Origin: Vibrio hangzhouensis
GTDB taxonomy: Bacteria > Pseudomonadota > Gammaproteobacteria > Enterobacterales > Vibrionaceae
Direction: 5' to 3'
Assembly: GCF_900107935.1 (NCBI RefSeq)
Contig: NZ_FNVG01000002.1
Span: forward strand, 1-64,000
DNA length: 64,000 nucleotides
A program made the position numbers and the translations under genes. Below the pieces are notes generated by a model, which saw only the letters and a list, made by a program, of their open reading frames with translations, was not told the origin of the DNA and searched no databases. This document shows positions 18,781 to 27,932 of the stretch, one piece after another (position 1 is the stretch's first letter; every line of letters begins with the position of its first letter).

Positions 18781-20409
18781 ATGATGATAAATTTCAAACC
18801 GTTATGGCTGACACTGGCTCTATTGTTCACCACCATTGTTAGCGTGCCTTCATGGGCGTTGAATGTCACCGCAAGTGTCAGTAAGACCAACATCAGTAAA
18901 GATGAGGTCATCCAACTTAAAATTGTTGCCGACGAAAAGCTTGATGGCAATAAGGTCAGTTTTGACACACTTTCCAACGACTTCTATGTGGGGCGTCCCA
19001 GCTTCAGTTCTTCGGTTAATATTTTAAATGGGACACGTACGGACAGCAGTGTCTGGACGGTGGCCATCGCTCCCCAGAGACTAGGGAAATTAGTCATTCC
19101 AAGCTTTGACGTAAATGGTATTGCCACCACTCCCATTACCCTAAACGTGACCATGGATGAGCAGACACCGACAACAGCGGATATGGTGGAGGTTCGCACC
19201 CAACTCAGTAAGTCTGAGCTCTACCCGAAAGAGAGCGCCATTCTCGACACCAGAATCATCGTCAAGGTCGATCCTCGTATGCTGCAAAACCCCAACCTGA
19301 AAAAACCAGAAGGTTCTGGGCTACAAATGTCACCAGTCAGCGAGCCCAAGCAGTATCAGGCGGTACTTGATGGTGTCGAAGTTCTGATCATCGACCAAAG
19401 CTTTCGCGTGATCGCGGAACAAAGTGGCGAATTTGCCATTCAGGCACCAACACTCACCGGAGGCGTTTTGTATGGCAACACTCGTACTGGCGGTACCAAG
19501 ATACTGACTCTTGATAGCGAGTCTCCGAAGGTCAACATCACTGTGCTACCGATTCCCGATAACTACAACGGTATCTGGTTACCCACCTCTAACCTGACTC
19601 TGAATCAAGACTGGCAACTGGATGGGGGACAAAAAGTGGACTCACCAACAGTTAAAATCACAACCGGAGACTCGTTGACCCGCACGGTGACCCTCACTGC
19701 CTCGGGAGTCACATCTGAGCAACTGCCAGATCTTACCCTTGCACATCCGGAGGGGTTTCGTGTCTATAATGAAAAGCCTACATTCCGTGACAACGGGGAC
19801 AGCTCAGTTACCATGACGACAAAGCAAGTGTTGATAGCTAAGCGCAGTGGCGAGTTCGTAATCCCTGATTTGAGCGTGCAGTGGTGGGATTCATTGAATA
19901 AAAAGTCTACCCGCAGTCAGGTCGAGGGCATGTCTGTCGTTGTAAACGCAAGCGATGAAACGGTCGCGGCTAACTATAGCACTGCAAACCCCAACGTTTC
20001 TGACCCTGTTGTAGTCAACGATGCTGGTTATTGGCCTTGGGTGAGCGCACTGTTCGCGTGCTTATGGATAGGCTCCTGCTACATGTGGTACCGGGCGGCA
20101 AATAAACCGTCACTTACGATTAAAGCTTCGCCATCTGACGGCAAAGACAGTTCATCCATTCAAACTCAGCTTATCAACGCGATAAATCAGGGCGATAGCA
20201 TTAAGGCTCATGCGATGCTTCCTCTGTGGCTATCTGACGTTGAACTCACTCATTCCGACATCACTGCAATACACCATGAATTTGATTCAATGAGCCGGGC
20301 TTTAGATGGTAACAGTGACGACCAATGGAATTCGACCACTCTGCTTGGGCTAATTTCTGCCGCCCAGAAAAGCAAGCGCTCTGCCCCATCACCATTAGCG
20401 TCTCTGTAA
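18781..20409 (+). CDS. BatD-family protein (DUF11/oxygen-tolerance type)
   Basis: This 542-aa protein has a signal peptide (ending SVPSWA), several Ig-like beta domains beginning LNVTASVSKTNISKDEVIQLKI, and a membrane helix near residue 420 (YWPWVSALFACLWIGSCYMWY), followed by a cytoplasmic tail. That is the BatD layout. The ORF opens at a TTG (18772) within the upstream gene's end, but ATG at 18781 or 18784 just after that gene's stop is more natural. It is the last gene of the operon and a bidirectional terminator follows. The family was linked to aerotolerance in Bacteroides; the role in Vibrio is not established. Confidence 0.85.
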   Translation: MMINFKPLWLTLALLFTTIVSVPSWALNVTASVSKTNISKDEVIQLKIVADEKLDGNKVSFDTLSNDFYVGRPSFSSSVNILNGTRTDSSVWTVAIAPQRLGKLVIPSFDVNGIATTPITLNVTMDEQTPTTADMVEVRTQLSKSELYPKESAILDTRIIVKVDPRMLQNPNLKKPEGSGLQMSPVSEPKQYQAVLDGVEVLIIDQSFRVIAEQSGEFAIQAPTLTGGVLYGNTRTGGTKILTLDSESPKVNITVLPIPDNYNGIWLPTSNLTLNQDWQLDGGQKVDSPTVKITTGDSLTRTVTLTASGVTSEQLPDLTLAHPEGFRVYNEKPTFRDNGDSSVTMTTKQVLIAKRSGEFVIPDLSVQWWDSLNKKSTRSQVEGMSVVVNASDETVAANYSTANPNVSDPVVVNDAGYWPWVSALFACLWIGSCYMWYRAANKPSLTIKASPSDGKDSSSIQTQLINAINQGDSIKAHAMLPLWLSDVELTHSDITAIHHEFDSMSRALDGNSDDQWNSTTLLGLISAAQKSKRSAPSPLASL

Positions 20410-20425
20410 GGCCTAAAACCTAAAA

Positions 20426-20451
20426 AAGCGCTCGCATTAATGCGAGCGCTT
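20426..20451. terminator. Bidirectional terminator between BatD gene and porin 1
   Basis: AGCGCTCGCA, loop TTAA, TGCGAGCGCT, with an A-run at 20422-20427 that gives TTTTTT on the minus strand. It is polar for the leftward porin gene (stop 20477) and may also stop the rightward operon. Confidence 0.8.
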
Positions 20452-20476
20452 CAAAGGGGGGAATCAAACAAATTGA

Positions 20477-21511
20477 TTATAGGTAGAAACGACCACCAAG
20501 AAGGAATTCGTTGTTGCGCACTTTCTTGTATTCAACCCCTTCACCCTGGTTATCGAACTTATAGCCAGTGAATGCACGGAAGCGCGGTGTAATTGTGTAC
20601 TCAGCCTGCAAAGATGTCGCAGAATTTACACGTAAACCTTTTTCTTCATCACGCAGTTCTTCGTGCTTGACGATTAGGTTTAGACCGTTATCCAGGCCAT
20701 ATGCAACTACAGAATCAAAACCTTTGGTGTCTTTCAAAAGAACGTTATTTGCAGTGTTCATGTTCTCGTTATCTGCATAAGTAGCAGAAACGTATAGACC
20801 CGCACCGAAGTTACCATATTTACCAGATACTACATGAGATTGAGCCTTCTTGGTTACAGAAGAACCGCTCTCACGAACATCACCACCTACATAACCGTAG
20901 TTCGCCTGGAAACCAGCGATGCTGTAGCCGATGCGACCTTGTGCGCGCGCAGCTGCATCGATTTTCTCGTTCGAGTTAGCACCTTGCCAGCCTAGACCAA
21001 AGTCTAGAGTACCTGCGTCACCAAGATCGATAGCGTTAGAATAAGAAGCTAGCTTGTCCGCACGTGCAGTACCTAGAATACCGTGGTTGTCGTAAAGGAA
21101 ACCATTCGACCATGCGATAGGCTGATCAACAACACCTGCAGCCATGTAGTACTGAGACCACTGAGTACCAAGTGCAACACGACCTAACGTTGCGTGAGTT
21201 AGACCGATGTAACCTAGACGAGTGGTAAATGCTTGCTTGCCACCGTTGTCCATGTTGATAGCCCACTCACCTTTAACATCAGCAGTGAAGCCGTTACCTA
21301 GCTCTGTAGCAACTTCTAGGTTTACACGTGGCGATTTCTCGTTTTGAACAATTTGACCGTTTTGCTTGCCTTGTTCATTGCTTTGGAATGCCACAGTCGC
21401 GTGACCACCGATCTTCGCCGTTGTACCTTCTTTGTTGTAGATTTCAACTGCGTTAGCTTGAGTACCGATTGCAGCAGCTGTTACTGCAAGTGCTAGTAGA
21501 GTTTTGTTCAT
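20477..21511 (-). CDS. OmpU-like general porin (tandem copy 1)
   Basis: A 344-aa outer-membrane beta-barrel precursor with signal peptide MNKTLLALAVTAAAIGTQANA and mature start VEIYNKEGTTAKIGGHATVAF. It ends in an aromatic residue pattern (LLGGRFYL) for BAM recognition. Strands alternate through the Gram-negative porin fold, a trimeric channel for small solutes. GGAAG lies upstream of the ATG at 21511; a longer frame adds four residues. It is a diverged paralogue of the porin at 21956-23005: signal, strand 1, GLTHATLGRVALGTQWS against GVSHDDYGRVAAGTQWS. Each has its own terminator and a long upstream region. Confidence 0.9.
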   Translation of the reverse strand: MNKTLLALAVTAAAIGTQANAVEIYNKEGTTAKIGGHATVAFQSNEQGKQNGQIVQNEKSPRVNLEVATELGNGFTADVKGEWAINMDNGGKQAFTTRLGYIGLTHATLGRVALGTQWSQYYMAAGVVDQPIAWSNGFLYDNHGILGTARADKLASYSNAIDLGDAGTLDFGLGWQGANSNEKIDAAARAQGRIGYSIAGFQANYGYVGGDVRESGSSVTKKAQSHVVSGKYGNFGAGLYVSATYADNENMNTANNVLLKDTKGFDSVVAYGLDNGLNLIVKHEELRDEEKGLRVNSATSLQAEYTITPRFRAFTGYKFDNQGEGVEYKKVRNNEFLLGGRFYL

Positions 21512-21955
21512 AATGACTTCCATATGACAGTTTCAAACCTAATGACTTCTCTTTATCCATTGAGCAAAGAAGCATGTATTAGGCTATTGGGTGTTAATAC
21601 TGCACTTTGCTGAGCGAGTTGAATTAACAAATAACTCAGTACAAGTGCCTGAAAAACATGAATTCGTAATATGGAGATACTTTAACGAGGAAGTTCCGCA
21701 ATGGGGCGTCAAATAAAATGAAGCTTTACAAAACACAACAGAAACCAAAATAGACAAATAAATTCAATAAGTTAAATTTATTCAAATTGGATAAACCAAG
21801 AACCCCTACTGTTTTGTTAGATATTTTTACCTTTTGGCAATAATTAAAGTCAATAACACTACAGTGCAGCATTCAGATGGTGAATTAACCATCTTCCAGA
21901 TGCAAAAAAGCCGCTCAAAAGAGCGGCTTTTACAAACTAGGATGCTAGCTTTCCA
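21512..21955. other. Intergenic region between the two tandem porins
   Basis: An AT-rich stretch of 444 bp. It contains the terminator of porin 2 at 21906-21931 and the upstream control region of porin 1. No coding frame is evident. Long AT-rich leaders are usual for Vibrio porins under ToxR or OmpR control, but no specific site could be fixed. Confidence 0.5.
21906..21931. terminator. Terminator of porin 2
   Basis: AAAAGCCGCTC, loop AAAA, GAGCGGCTTTT, with A- and T-runs on both sides; 25 bp after the porin stop. Strong and symmetrical. Confidence 0.88.
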
Positions 21956-23005
21956 TTATAGGAAGAAACGTACACCCGCTGCGTATTGGTTGTCTTTGTC
22001 AGCTTTGTAGTCGCCAGTGCCTTGAAGGTCAAACTGGTAAGCTACGAACGCACGTACGCGTGGGTGAATGTCGTATTCAGCCTGGATAGCAGAAGTTGCG
22101 TATACTGTGTCGCTCTTCTTCTCATCTGTTACTGCTTCGTAGTTAACGCTTAGGTTTAGGCTATTAGTTAGACCGTAAGCTACGATTGCTTCGTATGCGC
22201 GAGATTCTTCTAGAAGATCGCCATAACCTGGCTTAGCTGCATCATCGTAGTTCATGTAGTCATTCATTGCGTAAACACCAGCTACGAATAGACCGTTACC
22301 GTAAGTACCGTATTTAGCAGAAACTACGTGAGATTGCGCTTTCTCAGTTGAACCAGAGATAGTGACGTCACCACCTGTGTATGCATAGTTCACGTTGAAG
22401 CCAGCGATATCGTAGCCTAGAGCTACTTGACCACGGTCAGCAGTTTCACCAGCTTTAGTACCTGCAGCGTCAGTGATGTCTGCAGAACCCTGCCAGCCTA
22501 GACCAACGTTAAGTGCACCAGCGTTAGCGAAATCAAAACCGTTTGTATATGCAACCATCTTATCAGCACGGCCTGTACCGAATGCACCATGGTTGTTGTA
22601 TAGGAAGTCGTTCGCGAAAGCGATTGGCATATCAGCAATGCCCGCTGCAGAGTAGTATGGAGACCACTGCGTACCAGCAGCTACACGACCATAGTCATCG
22701 TGAGAAACACCGATGTAGCCTAGACGAGTTTTGAATGAAGTGTCACCACCGTTTAGCATGTTAAGTGCCCACTCACCTTTAACATCAGCTGTGAAGCCGT
22801 TGCCCAGGTCTTGAGTTGCTTCCATGTTGATACGTGGAGATTTCTCATCAACGGCAAAGTGATCTTGGTCGCCGCCAGCAACACCAACAGTAGCGTGACC
22901 GCCGATAGAGAAAGTAGAACCGTCTTTGTTGTATAGCTCAACTGCTTGTGCAGTAGTACCGAAAGCCGCAGCAGCAACTGCTAGTGCAATAAATTTTTTG
23001 TTCAT
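21956..23005 (-). CDS. OmpU-like general porin (tandem copy 2)
   Basis: A 349-aa precursor with signal peptide MNKKFIALAVAAAAFGTTAQA, mature start VELYNKDGSTFSIGGHATVGV and C-terminal aromatic motif AAGVRFFL. It has the same beta-barrel layout as its neighbour at 20477, and the two appear to come from an old tandem duplication. Codon use is strongly biased toward preferred codons, as expected for an abundant outer-membrane protein. GGAAATCCCA precedes the ATG. OmpU-type porins confer bile and antimicrobial-peptide resistance in Vibrio; which paralogue is the major one cannot be told. Confidence 0.9.
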   Translation of the reverse strand: MNKKFIALAVAAAAFGTTAQAVELYNKDGSTFSIGGHATVGVAGGDQDHFAVDEKSPRINMEATQDLGNGFTADVKGEWALNMLNGGDTSFKTRLGYIGVSHDDYGRVAAGTQWSPYYSAAGIADMPIAFANDFLYNNHGAFGTGRADKMVAYTNGFDFANAGALNVGLGWQGSADITDAAGTKAGETADRGQVALGYDIAGFNVNYAYTGGDVTISGSTEKAQSHVVSAKYGTYGNGLFVAGVYAMNDYMNYDDAAKPGYGDLLEESRAYEAIVAYGLTNSLNLSVNYEAVTDEKKSDTVYATSAIQAEYDIHPRVRAFVAYQFDLQGTGDYKADKDNQYAAGVRFFL

Positions 23006-23737
23006 TGGGATTTCCATATTTCAAGTTTTATGTGTCATCACGATGAATGACATTACGTACATAAAGCTGTTACGCACACAGACATAACACCCATGCATGT
23101 AACCCGACTTGATGTAACGCTGGATTAACATGACGGGAATCACTCTAACCCTAAAGTTCCCAAAGGCTTCATAAAAAGACGTAAAACATTAAAAACACCG
23201 TTTTCTATTTTAATAAACCATTAAATAACATGAACTTAAAACAAGAACAAAAAATATAAACAGATCTAAAAGAAGGGGAGAGATGAGTTTTCTTGAGGTT
23301 TTTTAGTGCTTCAAGGTGAGCTAATTCACATTTTTAAATACTTTTCGATGAAAAAAACGGCACTACAACTGGATTAATTCAATAGGTTACATTGTATTCG
23401 TCGGCTATTTTTGTGCTTTGTCAGTCTGCTTGGGAGGGATATTTCAATACATATTCTTTACTTTATGCCTTGCTGCATTGTTCATGACAATAAATACGAA
23501 TAACAGTGATGTAACCAGCTGAACCGTTACTTTGTGGTGAGTTATAAATTTGCCAATGAGACACGCTTTTTATGCGCTATAGATCACAAAACGAACACTT
23601 CTAGGGAACTTTCTTTACCTCATAAAGGAAACCTCAGAAAGCCGTTCTATCCTTGCAATAGATCACTCTTGTTAGCAGCAGGGGTGCTCACGCAGTGGCA
23701 ACATTGCAGTGGTTATAAATAATCAAAGGATAGAATT
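23006..23737. other. Divergent porin control region, 732 bp
   Basis: This region lies between the leftward porin 2 and rightward porin 3. It has A/T tracts (23190-23280) of the kind bound by ToxR or H-NS. Two ATAGATCAC half-site-like motifs near 23578 and 23659 resemble partial CRP sites. A 62-codon rightward frame at 23534-23722 overlaps these motifs and is not supported as a gene. Confidence 0.45.
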
Positions 23738-24751
23738 ATGAAAATGGCAGCCATCGCTACGGCGATTACAACAGCACTCGTCTCTGGTTCAGCGCTAGCG
23801 GCAGAGGTTTACAACTCAGATGGTACTTCTCTCAGTATTGGTGGTCGTGCGGAGTTCCGTGGCGATTTCCAAGGGCAAGATTCAGGAAAAGAGCTTGATG
23901 GTACAATGTACAATAAGTCACGCTTTCGTATTAACGTCGGTGGCGTGACTCAAATTACCAATGATCTCAAAGGAATAGCATTTTACGAGGCCGAGCAAAC
24001 CGTCAATTCTGATGGCAGCAACAGTCAGAACACTAACTTTAACCAGCGTTACATGTATGCTGGTTTGTCTAGCAATGCAGGCGATGTCACCTTTGGTAAA
24101 CAGGATGCCGCGACCGTTCAAATCTCGCAAATGACCGATACCGTGACCACACACAGTGGTATCCAGAAAACCTATATAGAAGCGGGTGATGAGCAAATCA
24201 ACAATGCACTAGCCTACTCTGGCTACTTTATGGACGCCCTGTCAGTCAAGGCAAGTTTCCTGGCATCTAGCAACTCAAGTGAAAACGGCTGGGCATTGTC
24301 TGGTATCTATACTCTGCCATTTGGTTTAGGCATTGGGTTAGGCTATGCCGCGAACGACAACCCTGTTGGTCAGGACTCCACTCAATTTATTGGTGCGGTC
24401 AACTACCGCTGGGAAGGGCTTTACCTCGGTTTAGGTTATACCCAGGGTGAAGGGTCGAAAAAAGATACCCAACTGCGCGACAACGACTTCAATAGTATTG
24501 AAGCCGTGGCTCAATATCGTTTCCCAAGTAACTTCGAAGCCGTCTTAGGCTATCAAAAGGGCGAAATCGATCCTGAGGGCGATAACAAGTACAGTGTCAG
24601 CGATTATGTGGAACTAACCGGTATCTACTACTTCAACAAGTCACTTCGTACCTATGCAACCTACAAGGTCAATAACTTGAAAGCCGACAGTTCTGAGCTA
24701 AACAGGGACGCTGACAACTCACTGCGTCTGGGCTTGCGTTACGATTTCTAA
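23738..24751 (+). CDS. OmpC/PhoE-type Gram-negative porin
   Basis: A 337-aa precursor with signal peptide MKMAAIATAITTALVSGSALA and mature start AEVYNSDGTSLSIGGRAEFRGDF. The characteristic porin pattern is RYMYAGLSSNAGDVTFGKQD, and it ends LRLGLRYDF with terminal Phe. It is more like enterobacterial OmpC/OmpF than the two OmpU-like neighbours, so it was not produced by the same recent duplication. AAAGGAT lies 8-9 nt upstream. Its substrate preference is unknown; the nearest small-molecule gene cluster is the aspartoacylase/YfcC pair beyond the candidate sRNA. Confidence 0.9.
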   Translation: MKMAAIATAITTALVSGSALAAEVYNSDGTSLSIGGRAEFRGDFQGQDSGKELDGTMYNKSRFRINVGGVTQITNDLKGIAFYEAEQTVNSDGSNSQNTNFNQRYMYAGLSSNAGDVTFGKQDAATVQISQMTDTVTTHSGIQKTYIEAGDEQINNALAYSGYFMDALSVKASFLASSNSSENGWALSGIYTLPFGLGIGLGYAANDNPVGQDSTQFIGAVNYRWEGLYLGLGYTQGEGSKKDTQLRDNDFNSIEAVAQYRFPSNFEAVLGYQKGEIDPEGDNKYSVSDYVELTGIYYFNKSLRTYATYKVNNLKADSSELNRDADNSLRLGLRYDF

Positions 24752-24769
24752 ATCCAGAAAACGATACAA

Positions 24770-24794
24770 AAGGGGGCGACTTTGGTCGCCCCTT
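24770..24794 (+). terminator. Hairpin after porin 3
   Basis: AAGGGGGCGAC, loop TTTG, GTCGCCCCTT, 18 bp after the stop. One G is bulged and the T-run is poor (TTACTAATAG), so termination may be partial. Confidence 0.55.
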
Positions 24795-24962
24795 ACTAAT
24801 AGATAACACACAAATCTCTGCTTTCTATCTACCACTCCCTCTCATTGATACTTCCCCAATTTAGTGCACTTGCACCACCAAGCTCTGATATAACGGTTAG
24901 TCAGACATTCAATAATTGATATTTTTCACTAATTATCAATAAGTTAATCGCAAGATGCGAAT

Positions 24963-24977
24963 TGGCACGACTACTGC
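24963..24977 (+). promoter_or_regulatory. Sigma-54 promoter of a candidate small RNA
   Basis: TGGCACGACTACTGC has the invariant GG (24964-24965) and GC (24976-24977) separated by exactly 10 bp. It agrees with TGGCACG-N4-TTGC at all but one position. The predicted start is near 24989. An upstream palindromic GTGCACTTGCAC (24864-24875) could be an enhancer-type site for a sigma-54 activator. Confidence 0.75.
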
Positions 24978-24988
24978 TTTAGTAGTAG

Positions 24989-25143
24989 AGACAAATGCTG
25001 GCAGCATTTGCACTTATCGGTCTCGGTATCCAGAGAATTGTTTTTTTAGAGGGAGAAGATAATTCAACAGATGCTATCTAGGCAGAAGGGACTCTATAAG
25101 TGGTCACTATTTTGCCTCCCTTCCGTGAGGGAGGCCTTTTTTT
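24989..25143 (+). ncRNA. Candidate sigma-54-dependent small RNA, about 155 nt
   Basis: From the predicted start the transcript forms a perfect 5' hairpin, CAAATGCTG-G-CAGCATTTG, then a partly single-stranded middle with purine-rich GAGGGAGAAG and AGAAGGGAC. It ends in a strong terminator: GCCTCCCT, loop, AGGGAGGC, then C and seven T (25114-25143). The porin upstream has its own hairpin and no frame longer than a few codons lies here, so the terminator needs a transcript of its own. It is not a Qrr RNA, as the Qrr core is absent. Its identity and targets are unknown. The adjacent porin or the amino-acid-related genes are possible targets. Confidence 0.7.
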
Positions 25144-25152
25144 ATCTTGAGT

Positions 25153-26142
25153 CTAGCGAATCAGCCTGACGACCAACGCCCCAGGATCTCTCAAACTATC
25201 CACGTTATAACTCAATACCGTCGCATCAATTGGCGCATGATAGGTATCTGTTAACTGCCCGAAGCTATCAAACTGCCTGGCAACCAACTCACCTTCTTTG
25301 ACGGTTTGCAGCAAGTCCACCTGAGGCAGTACGAAGCCACCTTGTCGTGCCCGTATGGTCACAACTTCCTGGCCTTCAATGGCGCAAGGCTCGGTTTTGA
25401 CTCTATTCCCCTTAACAAACCCGTGATGAACAAGGATACGTTGAATACCCTCTACCGTTCGCTCAATAAGTTCAGGTTGAGTGATTTTTCCCATCCCGAC
25501 TTCTATCGTGATACTTGGAATGCCCGAACTATTCCAAACGGTTTCTAGCACACCGGCATCACCAGGATCATTCAAAATTGCATCAGGTTCTATCAGGCGT
25601 GCCATCTCCAAAGAGGTGTCCAGTCTGAAATCAGCAAACACATACAAGGGGTAAGTCGCACCACGTGTTTGTGTATGCAAGTCGATAGCGATATTGGCAT
25701 TCGGTTTAAGCAATCGACTCCAAAGGCTATCTAAGTAACGGTTGGCTGCGTCCCCCTCGGGGTTACCAGGAAAAAAGCGATTGAGATTTGCAGGAGAGGC
25801 ATCGGGATCTGACGAGTTGAAGTCACGACTGTGGCTCAGAATGCCGGGAATATTCACCGATGGCACAATTGTAATTACGCCCGAATCCAGACTGTTTTCA
25901 ATGCGGCGGATCAGCTTGTGAGCGGTCAAAATACCGTTAAGTTCATCACCATGAACACCCGCTGTCACCACAAGCTTGGGACCACTTTGTGCTGCCTTAA
26001 CAACCACAACAGGCAATTGAATAGGTACGCCCATTGCGTTGGTAGATACCTGGAACCAGAACTTATGTGTTCCTGGTGATAAGCTATCAACATCCAGCGT
26101 ATGTATAACAGGTAGAGGTTCTTGTTCGCTTAAGTATTTCAT
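25153..26142 (-). CDS. Succinylglutamate desuccinylase/aspartoacylase-family zinc hydrolase
   Basis: A 329-aa M14-like metallohydrolase. Zinc ligands appear as GVHGDE (His and Glu, ~residues 61-66) and DLHTQTRG (His ~153), with ITIEVG near residue 220 supplying the catalytic Glu region and a C-terminal beta domain. Family members deacylate N-acyl amino acids or related amides. It lies downstream of a YfcC-type carrier on the same strand, suggesting uptake and hydrolysis of one substrate. An intervening terminator means its expression is partly separate. AGGA precedes the ATG. It is not astE, since no other arginine-succinyltransferase genes are present. Confidence 0.82.
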   Translation of the reverse strand: MKYLSEQEPLPVIHTLDVDSLSPGTHKFWFQVSTNAMGVPIQLPVVVVKAAQSGPKLVVTAGVHGDELNGILTAHKLIRRIENSLDSGVITIVPSVNIPGILSHSRDFNSSDPDASPANLNRFFPGNPEGDAANRYLDSLWSRLLKPNANIAIDLHTQTRGATYPLYVFADFRLDTSLEMARLIEPDAILNDPGDAGVLETVWNSSGIPSITIEVGMGKITQPELIERTVEGIQRILVHHGFVKGNRVKTEPCAIEGQEVVTIRARQGGFVLPQVDLLQTVKEGELVARQFDSFGQLTDTYHAPIDATVLSYNVDSLRDPGALVVRLIR

Positions 26143-26164
26143 TTTTGGTCCTGTCGCTAAAAAA

Positions 26165-26183
26165 AGCGGGCCTTGGGCCCGCT
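26165..26183 (-). terminator. Terminator between YfcC-type carrier and aspartoacylase-like gene
   Basis: AGCGGGCC, loop TTG, GGCCCGCT, with TTTTTTT following on the minus strand. It is 25 bp after the carrier stop and 23 bp before the next start codon, so downstream expression depends on readthrough or an internal promoter. Confidence 0.8.
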
Positions 26184-26207
26184 TGTGTCAGAATTTGAAG
26201 GCGTCGA

Positions 26208-27761
26208 TTAGGCAAAGCCCATCAAGTGAGCCCCAATCACAACGAAACTGGCTAATAAGAATAGCAGCAGTATAAAGCGCCAGCAGAATTTTGCCCAGTC
26301 ACCCCAGTCAATTCGGCACACACCTAACGTTGCCATGAGTGACGCCGATGTTGGGACAATGACGTTGGTAAAACCGTCACCTAATTGGAAAGCCAACACA
26401 GCGACCTGACGTGTTACGCCCGCGATATCAGCGAGTGGCGCCAATAACGGCATGGTGAGTGCCGCCTGGCCTGAACCAGAAGTCACAAAGAAATTGAACA
26501 CCGACTGAAATGCATACATCAACCATGCTGCTGCCACATCTGGCAACCCGCTGATCATGCCACCAGCACCGTTTAAAATGGAGTTCAACACACTGGACTC
26601 ATCGGTAGTGCCACCACCCAGAATCAACAAGACACCTTTAGCGCATCCAACCAATAGTGCTGGCGCGAGCATAATACTCGCCCCTTCCTTAAAAGCATCG
26701 GCCATGTCATTCAGTGTCATATCATTAAGACGGAACAGAACACCGATTAAACCAGCAACGAAGCCCATAGAGAAAAATTGTGACGCAATTTCCGGGATAT
26801 ACCAGGCATGAGCAACCACACCCCATACCACCCACACAGTCGTCGCGATTACGGTGAACAATACCAGCGAGTCTCCAAGGACCCAGCGTGATTGCTGCTC
26901 TTTTTCCGCCTGCTTCCTGAAATACACATCCGTACGGCGGCTATAGGAAAGCTCTGGGTTTGCTTTAATGCGCGCTGCATACACCATAGTAAACACGATA
27001 CCGATGATGGTGAAAGCTACCCACATAACCATTCTCATGGTCATTCCGGACAGAACCGGAATCCCTGCAATCCCTTGCGCCACCGCTACAGAGAAAGGAT
27101 TCATCCAGGAAGTTGCAAAACCAATTTGTGTGGCAACATAAGTCACCATAACGGTCGTTATCCCATCGTAGCCAAGGCGTACCATCAGCGGTGCGATAAT
27201 GATCGCAAACGCCACTGCTTCTTCGCCCATTCCAAAAACCGCACCGCCCAAAGAAAACAGAGCAAAAAGAACAGGAATAAATAGTGCTTCACTGCCTTTG
27301 GTTTTATCGATCAAGCGAAGAATACCGTTGTCGATGGTGCCCGTTCTCATTACTATGCCAAATGCCCCACCAATCACTAGCATAAACATAATGACGCCTA
27401 TCGCGGATCCCCACTTTGACCCAGACACCAGACCTTCAAAGGCAAAGTTCATCAATCCAATGCCACCGCCGGAAGCGAATAGGCCGACAGACTTATAAAT
27501 CAACTCGCCATTTTCGTCTGTAGCGTACTCGAACGAGTGAGGGTCGATAACCGTCCGGGTTTTCTCTGCACCATCCACCAGATAAGTCACCTCCTGACTA
27601 TCAAAGTGGCCAGCAGGAATAAAGTAAGTCAGAGCCGTCGCCAACATACCCACAATAAATATCAAAATCAGAGTATCCGGCATTTGCCATGTTTTTGTGC
27701 CATCGCTCAAATTAGTATGGCATTCAGTATGAGAATTCATAATTATGTTCTGGTTAAGCAT
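26208..27761 (-). CDS. YfcC-family membrane carrier
   Basis: A 517-aa integral membrane protein with about 12 hydrophobic segments. It opens with WQMPDTLILIFIVGMLATALTYFIPAG, the standard start of the YfcC/ArcD-like branch of the DcuC superfamily, followed by the GGAFGIVMRTGTID and GMGEEAVAFAIIIAPLM motifs. Relatives carry C4-dicarboxylates, basic amino acids or small peptides. Context with an N-acyl amino acid hydrolase hints at an acylated amino acid or dipeptide. Two starts are possible (27761 and 27740) and neither has a strong ribosome site. Confidence 0.85.
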   Translation of the reverse strand: MLNQNIIMNSHTECHTNLSDGTKTWQMPDTLILIFIVGMLATALTYFIPAGHFDSQEVTYLVDGAEKTRTVIDPHSFEYATDENGELIYKSVGLFASGGGIGLMNFAFEGLVSGSKWGSAIGVIMFMLVIGGAFGIVMRTGTIDNGILRLIDKTKGSEALFIPVLFALFSLGGAVFGMGEEAVAFAIIIAPLMVRLGYDGITTVMVTYVATQIGFATSWMNPFSVAVAQGIAGIPVLSGMTMRMVMWVAFTIIGIVFTMVYAARIKANPELSYSRRTDVYFRKQAEKEQQSRWVLGDSLVLFTVIATTVWVVWGVVAHAWYIPEIASQFFSMGFVAGLIGVLFRLNDMTLNDMADAFKEGASIMLAPALLVGCAKGVLLILGGGTTDESSVLNSILNGAGGMISGLPDVAAAWLMYAFQSVFNFFVTSGSGQAALTMPLLAPLADIAGVTRQVAVLAFQLGDGFTNVIVPTSASLMATLGVCRIDWGDWAKFCWRFILLLFLLASFVVIGAHLMGFA

Positions 27762-27932
27762 AAAATTTGGTGCAAATATCCATTAGGCAGCATAAAAAAT
27801 CAATAGTTTCCAGTTCAACATTTAAACACTCGGGATATTAATTGATCTGCAGCACGAATATGCTCCCAAATTTACTTGTTGGGTCAGACATGAGTTCCGT
27901 AGTAACATTGTGAAAAAATTAAGAAAATTGAA

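Noticed and set aside
23534..23722. 62-codon rightward frame upstream of porin 3
   Set aside because: It has no ribosome site and covers probable regulatory motifs.
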